64,000 nucleotides of DNA. Source: Crotophaga sulcirostris. Its lineage: Eukaryota; Chordata; Aves; Cuculiformes; Crotophagidae. Where the stretch lies: positions 4,170,980 to 4,234,979 of the forward strand of contig VYZB01000024.1 in assembly GCA_013397455.1 (NCBI GenBank). The letters are read 5' to 3'. The notes below the pieces were generated by a model. It saw only the letters and a list, made by a program, of their open reading frames with translations. It was not told the origin of the DNA and made no database searches. Of the stretch, positions 51,191-64,000 are shown piece by piece. A program made the translations under genes and the position numbers. Positions within the stretch are counted from its first letter, which is position 1. Every line of letters starts with the position of its first letter.

Positions 51191-54100
51191 CAGAAAATAA
51201 GTGGCTGATGTGTAAAGCACTGGCACACTGAGGACTAAATACAAGCTTTTAGAGATGTAGTTTGGCAAGGGACAAAAGAGCCTTCTGGAACAACCCCAGA
51301 AAAACAAATGGAAAACCAACATAATAAATACAGCAAAGGACATTGTTTTCCTATTAGTCCTTTCAAGACTGCCTGTAGTATCTAACAGGATTCATATCAA
51401 GGTTCCCTCTTTCTGTGTCCTCTCCCATCTCCATTGCTGTTCCCAGAGTTCATACCAAGTCCTCACTGTGCAACTCTTCCTCTTGTTTTTGCTCCCTTCC
51501 CTCTTTCGATTTTAGACAGGCTTCTCATGCTGTGTTGTGTCAAATTCTTTTCACTGTAAATAATTAATGAAAGCATAATTTCTACTTTAGGCTCTTCCTG
51601 TGTCACTTTCAGATTCAAATGGGAATAATAAAAGATCTGGAATAGAGGTAGATTTGCTATTAATTGTAGAAAATGTGGAAACATTAGAAATTATTGAAAA
51701 ACTACCATAACTATATGAATATACATGCACAAGAACCTTGGGGTTTGTTTTCTATTTTCATAATATTGATTAACAATAAAAGCATATCAACGTTATCAAT
51801 AGTAATTGTATCTTTGTGACTGTAAACAACTACCAGAATCTGCTGGGTGATAGAAACAGCAGGGCATAAAATGTATGAACTCTCGTTCTTAGGAGTGTTG
51901 TATTAAGTGTACCATACTCAATACAAACAGTGCTGACCATGCAAACAGGATTAAAAGCTACAGCTTATACAGTTGCATAGAGATGATTGTCATCTTACTC
52001 TGTTGGCTATTCTCACTTGGATTCAGAAACTTTTTATGCTTTATTGCGCTCTCTTGAGTCTCCTTCTTTGCATGCTTACAAGATAAAATGCCCATATCTT
52101 CATCAACTTTGTTTACCCTTTTTCAAAATATTGGTAGTTACGCTGTAGTTCATAAATCTTCTATTACAAACTATACTGTATTTTCCCTGTTAGTCTGATC
52201 CTATTGAGTAGATTTTACATATCCTCTCTTTGGCAACCTTGATTGCATACTTTGAAAAGACTGATTTTATGAGTTATCTGCCTTGGAAAGGCCTTGCTGA
52301 AGTTAGCAATTGGCTACTTAAAGAAATTTTCCATAAGAATCAGAAAAATAAATTGCCACATTCCTCTAGCAGGATACATCTCCACTGTGGTAGACAGGAT
52401 AGAGAAGCTACTTCAGGGAAAAAACAGTCAGGATACCCAGTGCTTTCAGTGACTGAATCATCTCTTGCTCCTTGACCTGACACCCATTGTATCGCAAAGA
52501 CGGCTGTGATGCTTGAAATACATCATCCACAATTCTTGTCTATATGCCAGTGAAACCAGTGGTGAATAAGCAAGCTTTTGACTTCTTCTGTGCAATAAAG
52601 CTGTTGAAGAAAAAAACATCACCTTGTCTCTTGTCTTCAAGGTAGAGAGATGGACAATGAAACTATGGACGTCAGTAACTGACCTATGTGTCAAATGCTG
52701 CAAATCGTCAGCACGTAGAAACCTACAGAGTGTATTATGCAGGCTCAAAGGATCATGCAGGATAACTGCAAGGCTTAGCGAGGTTCTGGAAGATAACCCT
52801 GCCAGGGATTCACTGAGTCTCAGATCTAATTATTTCATTTTTTTAGTGTTTCATCTAGTAATCACCATCAGAAGCAATACCAAATGAGAATGAGCAAGTT
52901 CATATTTCAAAAGATCTACTTTCTGGTTTATATTTACCAAGAAATACTCTCTGTGAGATTTTTCAGGCACGAACATACTATAACTTAAAATTCATATATA
53001 ATTAGAAGTCTCAAATTTTTAAAGTTATTTTGTTATCTTGAACGAAAGACAGGCTTCTTGGGATTTTTGGAAAGCACTGAAGAACCAAAACCATTTTGCA
53101 AATATCTAGTCTTTTACTTGCTGTTTCTGAAACCGAAATAAACTTTCAAATCTGGCTTTATTGCTGTGTACCACACTGGGAAATGGAACAACCAGTTGGC
53201 AAAAAGTTTCATCTTCATTATAGAGAAGCACAAAATGTCAAATCATTTTAAATCTGCTTGATGCAGAAATAAATGGACTCCTTTTGTGCCCATTGCAAAC
53301 TTGTAGATTTGTGTTATAAAGCATTGTAAACTTGCCCAAAAGCAAGTTTACTTGCTGTGACACTTGAAAAGACATGGTGGTAAGTTGATCAAGTATGCAA
53401 AGTAAAACCTATAACACGACTACACAAGGCAGAAAAGCTTGTCACAGACTGAAAAGGAACTTAGCTTCTCGGTCATCACACTTTTCCTGAGGATCTGTAC
53501 ATTGTTGAGACCTTACCTAATGTTAAAATGTCTGAGTGTTTTTTAAAACATTAATGCTTTGCCAGTAAAATAGTGTCATTAGTATGAATTTCAAAACTGG
53601 GGATCATGGCTGAACCATATTAGACTTAGATCTCATTAAAGATGTTTCGGCACTGAGGAGCCTGGAGTCATTAGAAGTTTTGTGAAAAAAAAGGCTAAAA
53701 TGGGGATATAGTTAGTTTTTCAGAAATCAAACAAACTGACAGGGAGAAAGAAGCTTCATGACCTCAGACAATTTTTTAACTGGTGTAAGTACAGAAAGAG
53801 CAGTTGACCTGTTACTGCTTCAGTTTAATGACTGCTAGGAGTATTTAGCTCTTCAGTGCTGGAGATCACTGGTTTTCCTTTGTGAGCCAGGTCTGTACAG
53901 ATCACTGCAGTTTAAAGACATTTGTGCAGGACCTGGGTGTGGATGTGCAAGCAGTGCATATTTGGTCCACGAGCGATTTTCTGAAAGACCTGTGTCAGTT
54001 TGATAGGCCTTTTCTTCATCCCTTCCACTACAGATCTTCATGGACACTCTGTGAGTGCCAGAGAGTCCTTACCTCCTAATGTTTAATGCCCGGTTAACAC

Positions 54101-55597
54101 ATGGGTAAATCTTTGCATAGTCACATGGGGTTGATGTAGCATGATGGAATCAGACAGGAATTTGGTTACTGCTGCACCTTAAGTGAGATGGGAGGTAGAG
54201 GTAGGAAGTGTGTCTGGATGGATAAGACAAGATGGGCTTATCTCCTCTAACCCTGCTTGCCAAGAGGCTAGGGATCCAGTTTGAACCACGCATCTGAATA
54301 CCAGTGTCATCGGTAGAGGAAAACAGGTACTGATTCCATGGTGACGGCAGCAGGATTGATCTATCTCCACATGGAGTTGTTGTTCTTCCTTTGTCAGGTA
54401 GAGACAAAGCCCAGATGGCTCTATCAGACTAGGCAGTTAAATTTTAGGAAAATATAGTCGTATGAGATGATTCCTACATTTCTGGGTTGCAATTAATGCT
54501 GAGAGAGCAGTGGTTTTTTTCTTGTCCTCTGGTTTTGTTCCCAGTAGCGCAAAGCATCTCCAAGATGTGTATGTCAGAGTAGGATGACTCCTTGCAATGT
54601 CATGGCTATCCATTACAAGATCAGTACAGTTGGGAAGTCTTTCCCAATTTCATTAAAAGTGAAAACAGGTTCCAACTTGAGTCACAAACTCTGCAATAGG
54701 GTTTCAACAAGTACTTGGTCTGGAAACTACTGAAGACGTATATGAGAGCATGCGACCTGTACTGGTTAGGACCAGGGGGCAAAATGCTAATGCCAGTAGA
54801 GTCCCTAATTATGGTCCTGGTTCCCTGCTAACTAGGAACAGCAAACACTGAGAATCTTGCAAGGAATTGCAAATGTCTGAATTAGTCTTGCAGACTTGTG
54901 AAATTTGACTTTTTAAATGAGATTTTAATAAGGACCTGGACAACTGTATGGGCATCCACGTCTACAAAATTCAGTGTATTGCTAGGAGCTGACACCAGGG
55001 TTATTGATGTCCCCTCACTTTCATTTTCTAAGTTACAAACCCAACAATTTAAACATAATGAAATTTCTTAAACTCATTAGTTAAGAGGACAGTAAATCTC
55101 TTTTTCCTCCCTGTCAACTATATTCTACCCTACGTTTGTCTTTGTTCACTTTCAATCTACCATAAAACATATTTACAATAAATTATTACATGTCAGATTT
55201 ATTATTTTCATTTGACATGCGTTACCAGAGTGGCAAATCTTGACATCTCATCATTTTTCTCTTCTTAATTACAAAATATTGTCTTAATTTTTTTTCCATA
55301 CGGAATTTTAGAACATGTGAAGACTACCTCACAGTAGATTTTTTTCTTATATTTACTTTCCTTTCCCATCTTCACTGCATCAGGTAGTTTAAATAGTGCT
55401 TGCTGCATGTATACATTTGTATAAAAGTAATTTCTGTTTTTTGTTTTGTACCACAGATACCAGAAGATCCCTGTGTGATACCAACTTGTATTGTACCAGC
55501 TGCATCTTGTTGAAATGTCCTAAAATAAAAGGGAAAATTACAAGCTATTCATTTCATCAGTAGGTTCAATGAAGATTAAATTTCCAATGTAAGAGCA

Positions 55598-55639
55598 ATG
55601 TGTGTTAATACAGATTTCATGTGTGTTAACGCAGAAACT
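55598..55639 (+). repeat. Two-copy 21-bp tandem duplication
   Basis: Unit ATGTGTGTTAATACAGATTT(C) at 55598-55618 is followed directly by ATGTGTGTTAACGCAGAAAC at 55619-55638. The copies differ at about four positions. A small local duplication. Confidence 0.75.
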
Positions 55640-57565
55640 TCTGCCAAGTTATTTTAATTGATTTTACTCTTTCTTAAGAGGAATTTTAAAATTTTTCATC
55701 TAGCAGAAATTTGTCATTTCCTAATTCAGAAGTCGTATCACTTCAGGTTAGAAATGTCGCAATTAAATGGACTAAAATGAAAGAAATAAAAATTTAGTGA
55801 CAGTGAAATATCAAGAAAGCAGAAAGGTCTATAGCAAGAAGACGTTTTTTTCCTCAAGGAACAATGTCTTGTGTAAAGCAAAGTAGTCTGGTAGATACTA
55901 GGTAATTTAAAATCGAAGTCATCCTGAAAAAGATTTTAGTTTGAATTTACCAGATCACTGCATAACTCTTCCAGAATGAGCAGCAGAATCTGCATCACAC
56001 CAGATAGTTGGTGGGTCTGTGTCCCCTGCCTGGGAACACTCCCAGCCTGGTGGCTCATGGCACAGCTGAATTCCAGTGCTGCTTTCCCCTGAAGTGTCTA
56101 CTTCTGAGAAATGCTTTGTGGTGACAACAGCAAACAGCATGATTTTCCACTCCTCTCCCACTACACACTTTTTTCATCCAGAGGGAGAAAAAAACCCACT
56201 TCATTCAGCTCTTCACTTGTTGCTTTCCCAAAATCAAGCCTGCAGCAAGCTGCACACTTTCCCTGTCTTTATCCAATACAGCCCCTATCTTCACTTGAGG
56301 ACCAAGCGGGGACATTATCTGACAAACAGGCACATTACAACCACCAGAGCTTGCTCTGCAGTTCTAAATATACACATGTCCAGGAAAAATGGATGCCTTC
56401 TTGCCTGACCTTCTCTCATTAAATAACATAAGAAACTCTTGGATAAATCTCAGCAATCCAGTCTGAAAGCTGTGGAGACTAACTTGGGAAGAAAATAAGG
56501 ACCTCAAATGTTTGGCTGCAGCTTTTATTGGATTAAAACTGCCACTGTCTGGTTTCCAGGGAGCAGTCAACAGTAAGGCAGTTTCTGCCCTGATTCCCAT
56601 ACGTCCACTGTAAAAAATTAAATCCCAGCTCTGGTTAGCACTGAGTGGTGAGAAATTCTGTCCCTTGGAGACCTCAGAGGACCCATTTGCTCGCCTGGCA
56701 GCTCTCTCCTCAGGAGTGCTGTGCCTGCCGTGTAATTGTGGGATAAGGAGAACTGCTGCCTGGCACCATGCAGTGCCTGAAGGTAGCCTGCTGGTAGCAC
56801 CCACCCAATGGTACCATTTGCACTCAAAACTGGGGTGCAAGAATCAGTCCTTTGAGAGCAGGGGGTGTCTCTCCTTGAATCCTGTGAAATATTCCGCTTT
56901 GGGTTTGTGTGCTCTGGTTTGGTTCAGGGATTGGAATTTCCCCTTACCTCTTTGAACAAAAAGCATTGAATGGAACAAAAAAAGGAACAATTTGGGGGCC
57001 TTCGGACATATTACATGGCTGTACAGATCCCTGATAGAGCAATGGCATTTGTTGCTGAAGGAAGTGCTTTATACCCTCTCCCAACATACTGCAAAATATA
57101 GCACAAGAGCCTCCAGAGAGCCAACGGCTAATAAAAAAAATGTTAACTATAATCACAAAAACAAGGAAAAGGGAATTATTTTCTTTCACAAATTGTTTTG
57201 CAATATTAAAAATATTCATTTGTTCAAAGGCTTCTTCCTGCAGGGAGTAGTTTCTACACAGACATTTGGAAGAGAGTGCAAGCCTGTGTTTGCTGCTGGA
57301 GCAGGCAGGGACAATGATGCCTGCAAACACCAGACCTTCAGGAAATGTGATTAGAATGAGAGTAGAAGCTGAGAAGGTTCAAAGAGGTCAAAATCAAGTC
57401 CCTTTGATGGAATTTTTATGAGACGACTCCCCAGATTAAGTGATTTGAACTTCTGTTGCTATTATTAAAATGTGAAAATATTTTTTTCTCTTTCACTTCA
57501 AATACCCTTCACTGGATGTGTAAAGGCTGTAAATGTTTTCTTTATGAAACATTTTTTTGACAGCC

Positions 57566-57586
57566 TTTTAATTATAATAATTAAAA
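57566..57586. repeat. 21-bp AT palindrome with two TAATTA cores
   Basis: Perfect 9-bp arms TTTTAATTA and TAATTAAAA flank a 3-base centre. TAATTA is the core bound by many homeodomain proteins, so this could be a paired site. In AT-rich DNA it may equally be chance. Confidence 0.7.
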
Positions 57587-58676
57587 ACTGTTTACAAAGT
57601 CACACGAAAAGAAGGTTGAGCTAGCTCGGCCTGTGACTTTCCCTGCTTAAAGGTTCCTAGTGACAGAGCTGGTAATAGTTTTCAACTGTGAAAAAGTCTT
57701 ACCTCTTCAACAACAGCAGCCACAGCCCGATGGAACGTTCTGTGACTGCAGAAAATTCCAACTTATTATATTGTCATACCCATGATACTATAAATGACCT
57801 CAAGCTCTGAATAAAATACGGTAGCTGGTGTATCTATTTAAATGATTAAGCAATGAGCTAGGCACAAATCTCCCCTGTCATTTCTGTGTCTGCCTGCTGT
57901 GCCAAGTACACAAAGAAAACATGAAGACATCAGTATGAGATGCATTTTCAATCTGAGAGCTTTTAGGGAAATTATAGGGTTCTGCAGAATTTCATTCCCC
58001 ATTAGGACTGACTAGTTCTAAAGTGGAAAAGGAATGATCCTTTATACCTTTTCCCCGTTCATGAATCTGCACACTGTGTTTAGGCAGAACATTTTATCTA
58101 ATTGAGAGTAATTTCTCTATAAAACCAAGTCTGACATTTCCTTTTTGTGGCAATCCAGTTTTAGTCCACTATTAACATGCACAAAGTAGAGCATTGCTGT
58201 GACATTTTGTAGATAGCTTAAAACACTAAGAGGATGTCCCTTGTTCTGACCCACAGAACCATAATAAAAAAATGATCAGTTTCTGCTTGGTAAAACCTTC
58301 ATCTCTAAGCCCAAAGAAAGAAGCTTTTCTTTGCCAAAATAGTGCACTGCAGAGATTAGATTCTGTTTCAATAGTGTCCATCTCCTTTGCAGTTGACGTT
58401 GCACTGAACGCAGATTTTATGTGGGTGCATTTAAGATATCCGGTTGCAACTACTGCAGAATATTGTGAATTAAAAAAAAAAAGGTGTTTTAACATTTTTT
58501 TTATTTTCTTGTTTATCCACTTCAAGTTTGTCAGTGTACATTGACCTTTATAAGCCAGAGAAGAAAAAAGGCTTAAGGGGAACATTTCCCAAGGGTCTAG
58601 AGAGGCTTGCCAGCCACTGAAAGATGCATCAGCAGACACTGTGCCAATCAGATGGGGAAAATCAGCACAGTTTACT

Positions 58677-58693
58677 CCCCCGTCGTCCCCCCC
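58677..58693. repeat. C-rich tract with two CpGs (C5-GTCGT-C7)
   Basis: Five C, then GTCGT, then seven C and a final G. The minus strand therefore has G7 and G5 runs, too few for a standard four-run quadruplex. Confidence 0.8.
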
Positions 58694-61600
58694 GAATAAA
58701 AAAGTTTAAAAAACAAAACTCCTATCTCTAACCTGGTCACCATGCACAGTTTGAAAATAAACAATTTAAAAAAATATAACCAAAGAAAATATGGCAGGAG
58801 AAGCATGTGGTCTGTCATTTGAAGGTCATGTGGACTGATCCATCTCATACGATCACAAAAAACATTCTAGTGGCCTATTCTCTTTTCTATATGTTTACAG
58901 CTTCATGTGGCAGATATTCTTCCCCTCTTTCTATTACTGGTTCCTCCCCAAACACAGCTGTAAAAAATCTCCATTAGCACTCTGTCATTTGCTACTTCTA
59001 AACTCTTTATGATGTCCCAAACTCTTACAGCCAGTCAAACTGAAAGACATTTCTGCAACAGGTGCTCACACGTACGGCCTGCCTGTCTCTGAAGGTTTTC
59101 ACCCAGCAACTGGTCGTGCCCTGAGGATTTGTAGATTGACTTTGTAAATTTTAAAGCTGAGTCTGGAGCAAGCCTCTATCATGCTCAAAGGATGTTTTGC
59201 TTCCCCCACAGCCAACCTACCACAAAGAGGGACAAATCTAGATGAGAACCATCATATGTGAAAACTCTGTCTCCATTACCATTAGCATACAGTTCACACG
59301 CACAATGAATGAACTGGGAAAACTAGGAATGTTGACAAACATGATATCAGTAATCTTGTGCCTCTTACAGTGAGCCAGTCTCAACTATTAATACCTCACA
59401 TCAACCACAAGAATCACTTACTTTCAAGTCTGTCACTTATAGCAAAAAGGATTTGAGGTAGATGGTCTGCAACTTAATATGTCTCTGTGTGTTAGCTGAC
59501 CTATGGCCCACAGTGTAGGAACCAATTGACTATGGCATAACATAAAAAATGTGACCTGATGCTATTATTCAGTTCGAGTGTTAGCATCCTGCTCTCAGCA
59601 GCACGCCTCAGCAATTTACTCTTTGCATCAGTATGCAACATGAATACAGTGTGTGGATCTAGTCTAAATGTGACTTTCAAGTTTATTGAGAAAAATCAGA
59701 GAGTTCTTGAAGATTAAAAGCTTCAGTTTAGTGCAGGATGTTATGTTCTCTCTAAAGACTTCACTAGCATGCCCATGCAGTTCAGTCTCCTTAGATTTCA
59801 ATAAAAAATAAAATCTTTTCAGGGACTATTTTTTTTCTCTTATTTACCAGTCCTGAACTTCAACATTTACTCTAAGGCTGTATTTTGGCTTCTCACCCTG
59901 GTAAGCCTCTTGTAAGGTGGAAAAGCAGAGCTGGTGAGGGTTCACAGACTTCAGCACATCGATGCTCAGTAGCTGGTGATGTGAGGTCAGGCATCTGCTC
60001 TATGCAGTAACACTGCCTACAGAAACAATACACAGCATTTTCCTCCTCCTGTGAACATACTTCCACTCACTTCCCACCAAAGGAAAAGTATATGGTTCTC
60101 ACTGAGAAGCCTTCTGAGTATTGTTTTCACTATCCTGCGGGAAATACTTTGTAAGGATCAGGGAGCATTTACTCATCTCCTACACACCAAAGAGAATCTC
60201 CTTCAGTGTTTTCAGGGAAACTCACTTTTCAAAAATTATAACTCAAGCCTAGACTGTTTCCAAAGGCAAAGTGAGTTTAAAGAAACCTTCTTCAATGGGA
60301 AGAATTTGCACTCTGCATGACAGCTTGACTAATCTTGACTGGTTCATCTATTAGCTCAAAACTGATGGTACTACAGACAGATAGGAGCTTTTATCAAGGT
60401 TCATTTCTTTGAAGTCAGATTTCACACCAGCAATTGCTGACAAACACTTTCCTTTATGGAGAAAGGTATCAACATTTTCTCATCTCTGACTAAAGAAAAT
60501 AATCCCAGGAGCTATTTCTTTCTTCATTGTAAAGTCCTCATGAAGCACTAGGATGTCCCCTAGCTCCAACGGGCTGTCTCTCCTACATGCAGAAACTCCT
60601 TCCAAGTAAAACACCCCAGTTAAATCAACGAAAGTGTTGCCTGAATGAGTATCTGGTCTTGTAGGTGTTAAGCTGAGTGTAAAGATCCTTACGTGATTGA
60701 TTTCTCAAGCCTCTCAGCATCAGAGTATCCTGTTCCTGAGCCCTCTGCTCAGGGCCTGAGCCAGAAGGCAATTATGTGCAATCTCATCAGCACTGAATGG
60801 GAGGAAATAACTCCCTCCTGTTGCACTGTGTGGTAATGATGCTCACTCAGGGTATGTGCTTCATCCACTGCTGTTGCACCAGCTGGATATTTATGGATTT
60901 CTGAGGTGTTCTTCAGCAGTGCTACAGTTCACCTTCCCATCTTGTATGAGGGCTTTTGGTGTTGGCCTTCAAATTGGCTGATCCTGAACTTCATTATATT
61001 CACCCTGGAATCACATCATATTTAGTGTTTTTCTTTGCTTTTTGCCAATTACCCTGTGTTGCAAAGGTGGAAGACAACTCACAGGTATCCTTTGGCAAAC
61101 ACAGGTGACACAGAAACTTCCCAGTTTCCCCCCTCTGCAAAGATTGCCTTGAAAGGATGGTGGAGAGCAAACTCAACTGGACAGCTGAGAGGAATCATCA
61201 GCTGGAACCCATTGTGCTGCTGCAAATGCAGTTCTTTGCTTCTGTCCATGCAGCAAAGGCTGACTCAGTTTGAGCAGCTCCCTGGAAAATCTTTGTAATG
61301 ATGGCCACCTAATCCATGTGCTGGTTTTGCACGTGAGGGAACAGGTACAGACAAAGCATTTAGAGGGGCAGAGGAGCATACAGAGGCTCTTTCAGAGCTG
61401 GCTCAGATGACTGGTGTTGACTCTAGTTTGATACACATTTTCAGCTTTCCCTAAAGAGGCTCTTACTGCCAGAACCACAAAGGACCCCCTGGTTTGCTTC
61501 CCACCAGTGTCTCTAGAGGTGCCTGCCAGGGTATTTTCTGCTCCTGCTTGCTGCTCCACAGCAGAAGAGGAGATGTCAGGGATGCTCCAGACCAGTCTGT

Positions 61601-63449
61601 CCAAGTCAGCCTGGGCATTGCAAAGCTGCTGGGGAGAGACATTGAGCTCCTCCTACCCCGTCCCAAGATGACAATTTTTTCCAGACTTACTGGCACATGA
61701 CTTCCCACTGCCAGGAGAAACCTGCTCTCTTTCCCAAAATATGAGAGGCTTCTTTTTCCCAGTGGCTCCTAGAGTAGATCCATTTCCCAGATGATTATCC
61801 TGCCACAAGTAGGAACCATGGGAGACACGCCCAGCGCTGCTGGAGGGCTGGAGTCAGCCAGAGCCATTTGAAGGAGACAACTTGTGACAGTGAACTCAGC
61901 AGGTGGCCCAAGCAGCAAGATGAACAAAGGCAAGAGGAAGGGGCAGGCAAAGTGCAGGTGGAAGAGAGTAATGACTTGTCAAGAGAATTTTTCCAGCACC
62001 ATTGGTTGATTTCTGAAGAGGCCCACACTGCCTGGCCTCTTGGTAAAACTCAGTTGATTTTTCTACCTCCTGCAAGGTTTGCTTTGTTGTAACTGGGGTA
62101 GCAATGCTGGGTGTTCATCAGCACTGGGGGAAGCCAAATCTGAACCACTTCTGTCTCTGCAGAGTCAAATATCTAAGCGTGTTGATACCAGGCTTTCTTC
62201 AAAGATTGAACTGGTTTTGAAAGTAACGACAATAAAGAAAAACTCCTCTCTGCCTTGACTGCAAAGGGTCATTTAAGGTTGTTTTTTATTAGGATTTGAG
62301 GAAGACTTTACCATTGCCAGGACCCTTTTCTTCAGCAGAAGAAACAAGGCAGAAACACCAGCCACCTCTGGCAGCTCCATGCTACTGACCAGGCTCAGAA
62401 ATATTCTCCTCGCTCAGACCGTATCTTTTGGAAGTTATCCACAGCTGTTCCAAGGCAACAACTGCCATCCCTCATGACATAAACAAAGTCTGAATTAATT
62501 ATTCAGTGTAGCTCAAGGCATTTCAATAATTTAGCATGAAAGCCTAGAAAAAAGAAAGCTAATGCTGTTGGTACCTTTCCCAACAATCAGGTTTGCCAAA
62601 GAGAAGAGTTGGGTGGAGTGGAGATGATTCCTCTTCTACTTGCACAGCAGAAGTTGTCAGAGCAGCTGAGTCTGGGCCTGGTAACCAGCCTGCTTCTACC
62701 AAGGGATCTATGCTGCTACAACCCACACAGCATTCAGGAAAAGAAACCAAAGTCTCCCTGTTTCCAATAGTCTCCCAAGGGCAGGTCTACCCACTCTCTC
62801 AAGAGAAGTGTAAGCTTAGACATAGTCCTGGTGTAGATCAGCACCTCTGTCACAGACACACACTCTGAACTGGGCTTATGTGCTTGCAGTCCTGATTTGC
62901 TGGGCTAAAGTTGTAGCCTGCAGCATAGGTTTTAGCTGAACAACAGTTCCTAAGCAGCCTCCTGCAGTCTGGATAGTTTTATTAGTTTTCCTGTGTCCTC
63001 CTACTGTTTCTTAGGTCTGCATTTCTCACCTCTGTTTCTCATCACCCTGTTTCTTCCTGGATATAGCTATGGAAGTAAAGGAGAGACACCCACCCTCAGA
63101 CCCACGTCTTCATAGGCAGAGGGGCTGTCTTCCTTGACGTGTCAGTTCCCATTGCCCAGAGTGTGTTTTACTTTACCAACAGGTTATACATTTGGCTGAC
63201 ACAGTACAGCTGGGATGCCTGTGAGTGGTTTTCCATAAACCCTGTTTTTGCAATGTTAATGCAACTTCAATTGCTAATGTATGAGCATGTTTTCCAAACC
63301 ATTGCCATGAGAGGGAGAAAAGCCATATAGCTGATATTTATATTACAGTTGAATGCTATATCCCATCTTTTCATCATTGTCCTCTGTTTTCCAAGTAGTA
63401 AATAGAGTACAGACTCATCCCTTATTTCCTTTTTATACCGAGACTTTGG

Positions 63450-63835
63450 CCCCATGGTTAGATGTGCATTTCCTACTACTTTACAAATTTCACAAGTTGC
63501 ATCTTGTGTAAGTCACTCCTTGTCCTGTCATGTGCACCTCTGGGAAGAGAGAGTCTGGCTCCTTCCCCTGTGTCTCCTCTAAGTAGGGAGCAGTAAGCTC
63601 CTGTCATTGGCAGGGCTTGGAAGGGCCAAATTACCCCACATTCCTCACCTCTCCTTGTGCTTTGTTTAGCTGCAGCCCCAACCTATCCTGGTGACCTCCA
63701 CTGGGACTTGCTCCAGCATGGAAATGTCTGTCTTCTACTGGGGAGCTCTAAATCAGACCCAGTGCTCCAGATGTGACCTCACTTGGGAGAAGAGAGAGAA
63801 AGAATCCCTTCCCTGGACCTGCTGTGCTGAGAGCT
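63450..63835 (-). mobile_element. CR1 LINE fragment (3' body), minus strand
   Basis: Reverse-complement CR1 text is recognisable across the segment. On the plus strand, 'tgctccagatgtgacctcac' (63763-63782) and 'cactgggacttgctccagca' (63699-63718) are the inverse of the CR1 'gtgaggccacatctggag' and 'ctggag(c/a)gagtccag' blocks. Further left, 'cttgtcctgtcatgtgcacc' and 'acaagttgcatcttgtg' correspond to the 'gtgacaggac' and 'cacaag' blocks near the 3' end. The ATTCTATG terminus is not present at the left edge. Internal gaps show an old copy. The 5' limit near 63835 is approximate. Confidence 0.85.
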
Positions 63836-64000
63836 TTGCTTTAGAAAGACGAGCGCTTGGCTCACCAAACCCAGTCATGTCATGTCTACCGACCCTGCCA
63901 AGTGGGTTAACCTTAGCCTTGCTACCTTCAGCACATCCTTCTATTTTTATCACCTCCCTAAACCTGGAAGAGAAATTAAAAGAAAGAAAGACTATTAACC
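63836..64000. other. Unannotated window edge
   Basis: No recognisable feature. The sequence ends in an AAAGAAAGAAAG purine run. The CR1 copy to the left might continue here in decayed form, but I cannot see it. Confidence 0.4.

Larger units (their letters stand above)
51191..63449. other. Unannotated DNA
   Basis: About 12 kb without a confirmed gene. It holds a 21-bp tandem duplication (55598-55639), an AT palindrome (57566-57586), a C-rich tract (58677-58693), an 11-A run (58472-58482) and two weak exon candidates (57703-57745 and 56948-57054, minus). The longest open frame in the window, 158 codons at 56364-56840 (minus), has no recognisable domain and overlaps open frames on the other strand. 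Confidence 0.5.

Noticed and set aside
53990..54172. Minus-strand acceptor (pyrimidine tract with GCAGCAG) and perfect GAG|GTAAGG donor
   Set aside because: Every reading frame between them is stopped.
56364..56840. 158-codon open frame, minus strand (longest in the window)
   Set aside because: No recognisable domain or family; overlapping open frames on both strands, as expected of a GC-richer non-coding stretch.

Overview
The window looks like AT-rich, gene-poor vertebrate nuclear DNA, most likely from a bird. The main evidence is seven pieces of CR1 (chicken repeat 1) LINE, three of which keep the typical 3' end with an ATTCTATG-type octamer (complement CATAGAAT). A turtle or crocodilian, which also carry CR1, cannot be excluded from sequence alone. 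There are no bacterial-style gene arrays, operons, ribosome binding sites, CRISPR arrays, rRNAs or convincing tRNAs. No protein-coding gene was recognised. The longest open frames (about 110-160 codons) are overlapping, low-complexity or unrecognisable and fit chance in 64 kb.

Layout. 1-5377: unannotated AT-rich DNA with a 19-bp palindrome (3319-3337) and a 47-nt homopurine tract (4107-4153). 5378-5712: CR1 body fragment, plus strand. 8011-8082 and 9300-9350: two small CR1 3' ends in opposite orientation. 9351-20212: unannotated, with a decayed 20-bp minisatellite (about 16041-16140). 20212-20300: CR1 3' end, minus strand. 20301-35639: unannotated, with a probable split ancient MIR-like SINE (24618-24811). 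35640-36465: CR1 reverse-transcriptase and downstream fragment, minus strand, frameshifted next to the FADD box. 39051-39253: a compact 203-bp non-autonomous hAT (Charlie-type) DNA transposon with 16-bp perfect terminal inverted repeats and an 8-bp target duplication matching at 7 positions. This is the best-defined element here. 45941-45950: a 10-N assembly gap. 50098-51190: an older CR1 ORF2 fragment, minus strand. 63450-63835: CR1 body fragment, minus strand.

The window is therefore either intergenic or the inside of very large introns. A few minus-strand stretches have good splice signals around an open frame (49482-49613, 10463-10543, and 57703-57745 with 56948-57054), so a minus-strand gene may cross it. 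Such combinations are expected by chance in 64 kb, at least one control pair here is clearly spurious, and no protein family was recognised, so I treat them as leads. No new biological system is evident. The most useful observations are the CpG-rich hAT miniature element, the way the CR1 copies have been broken up, and the split MIR-like element.
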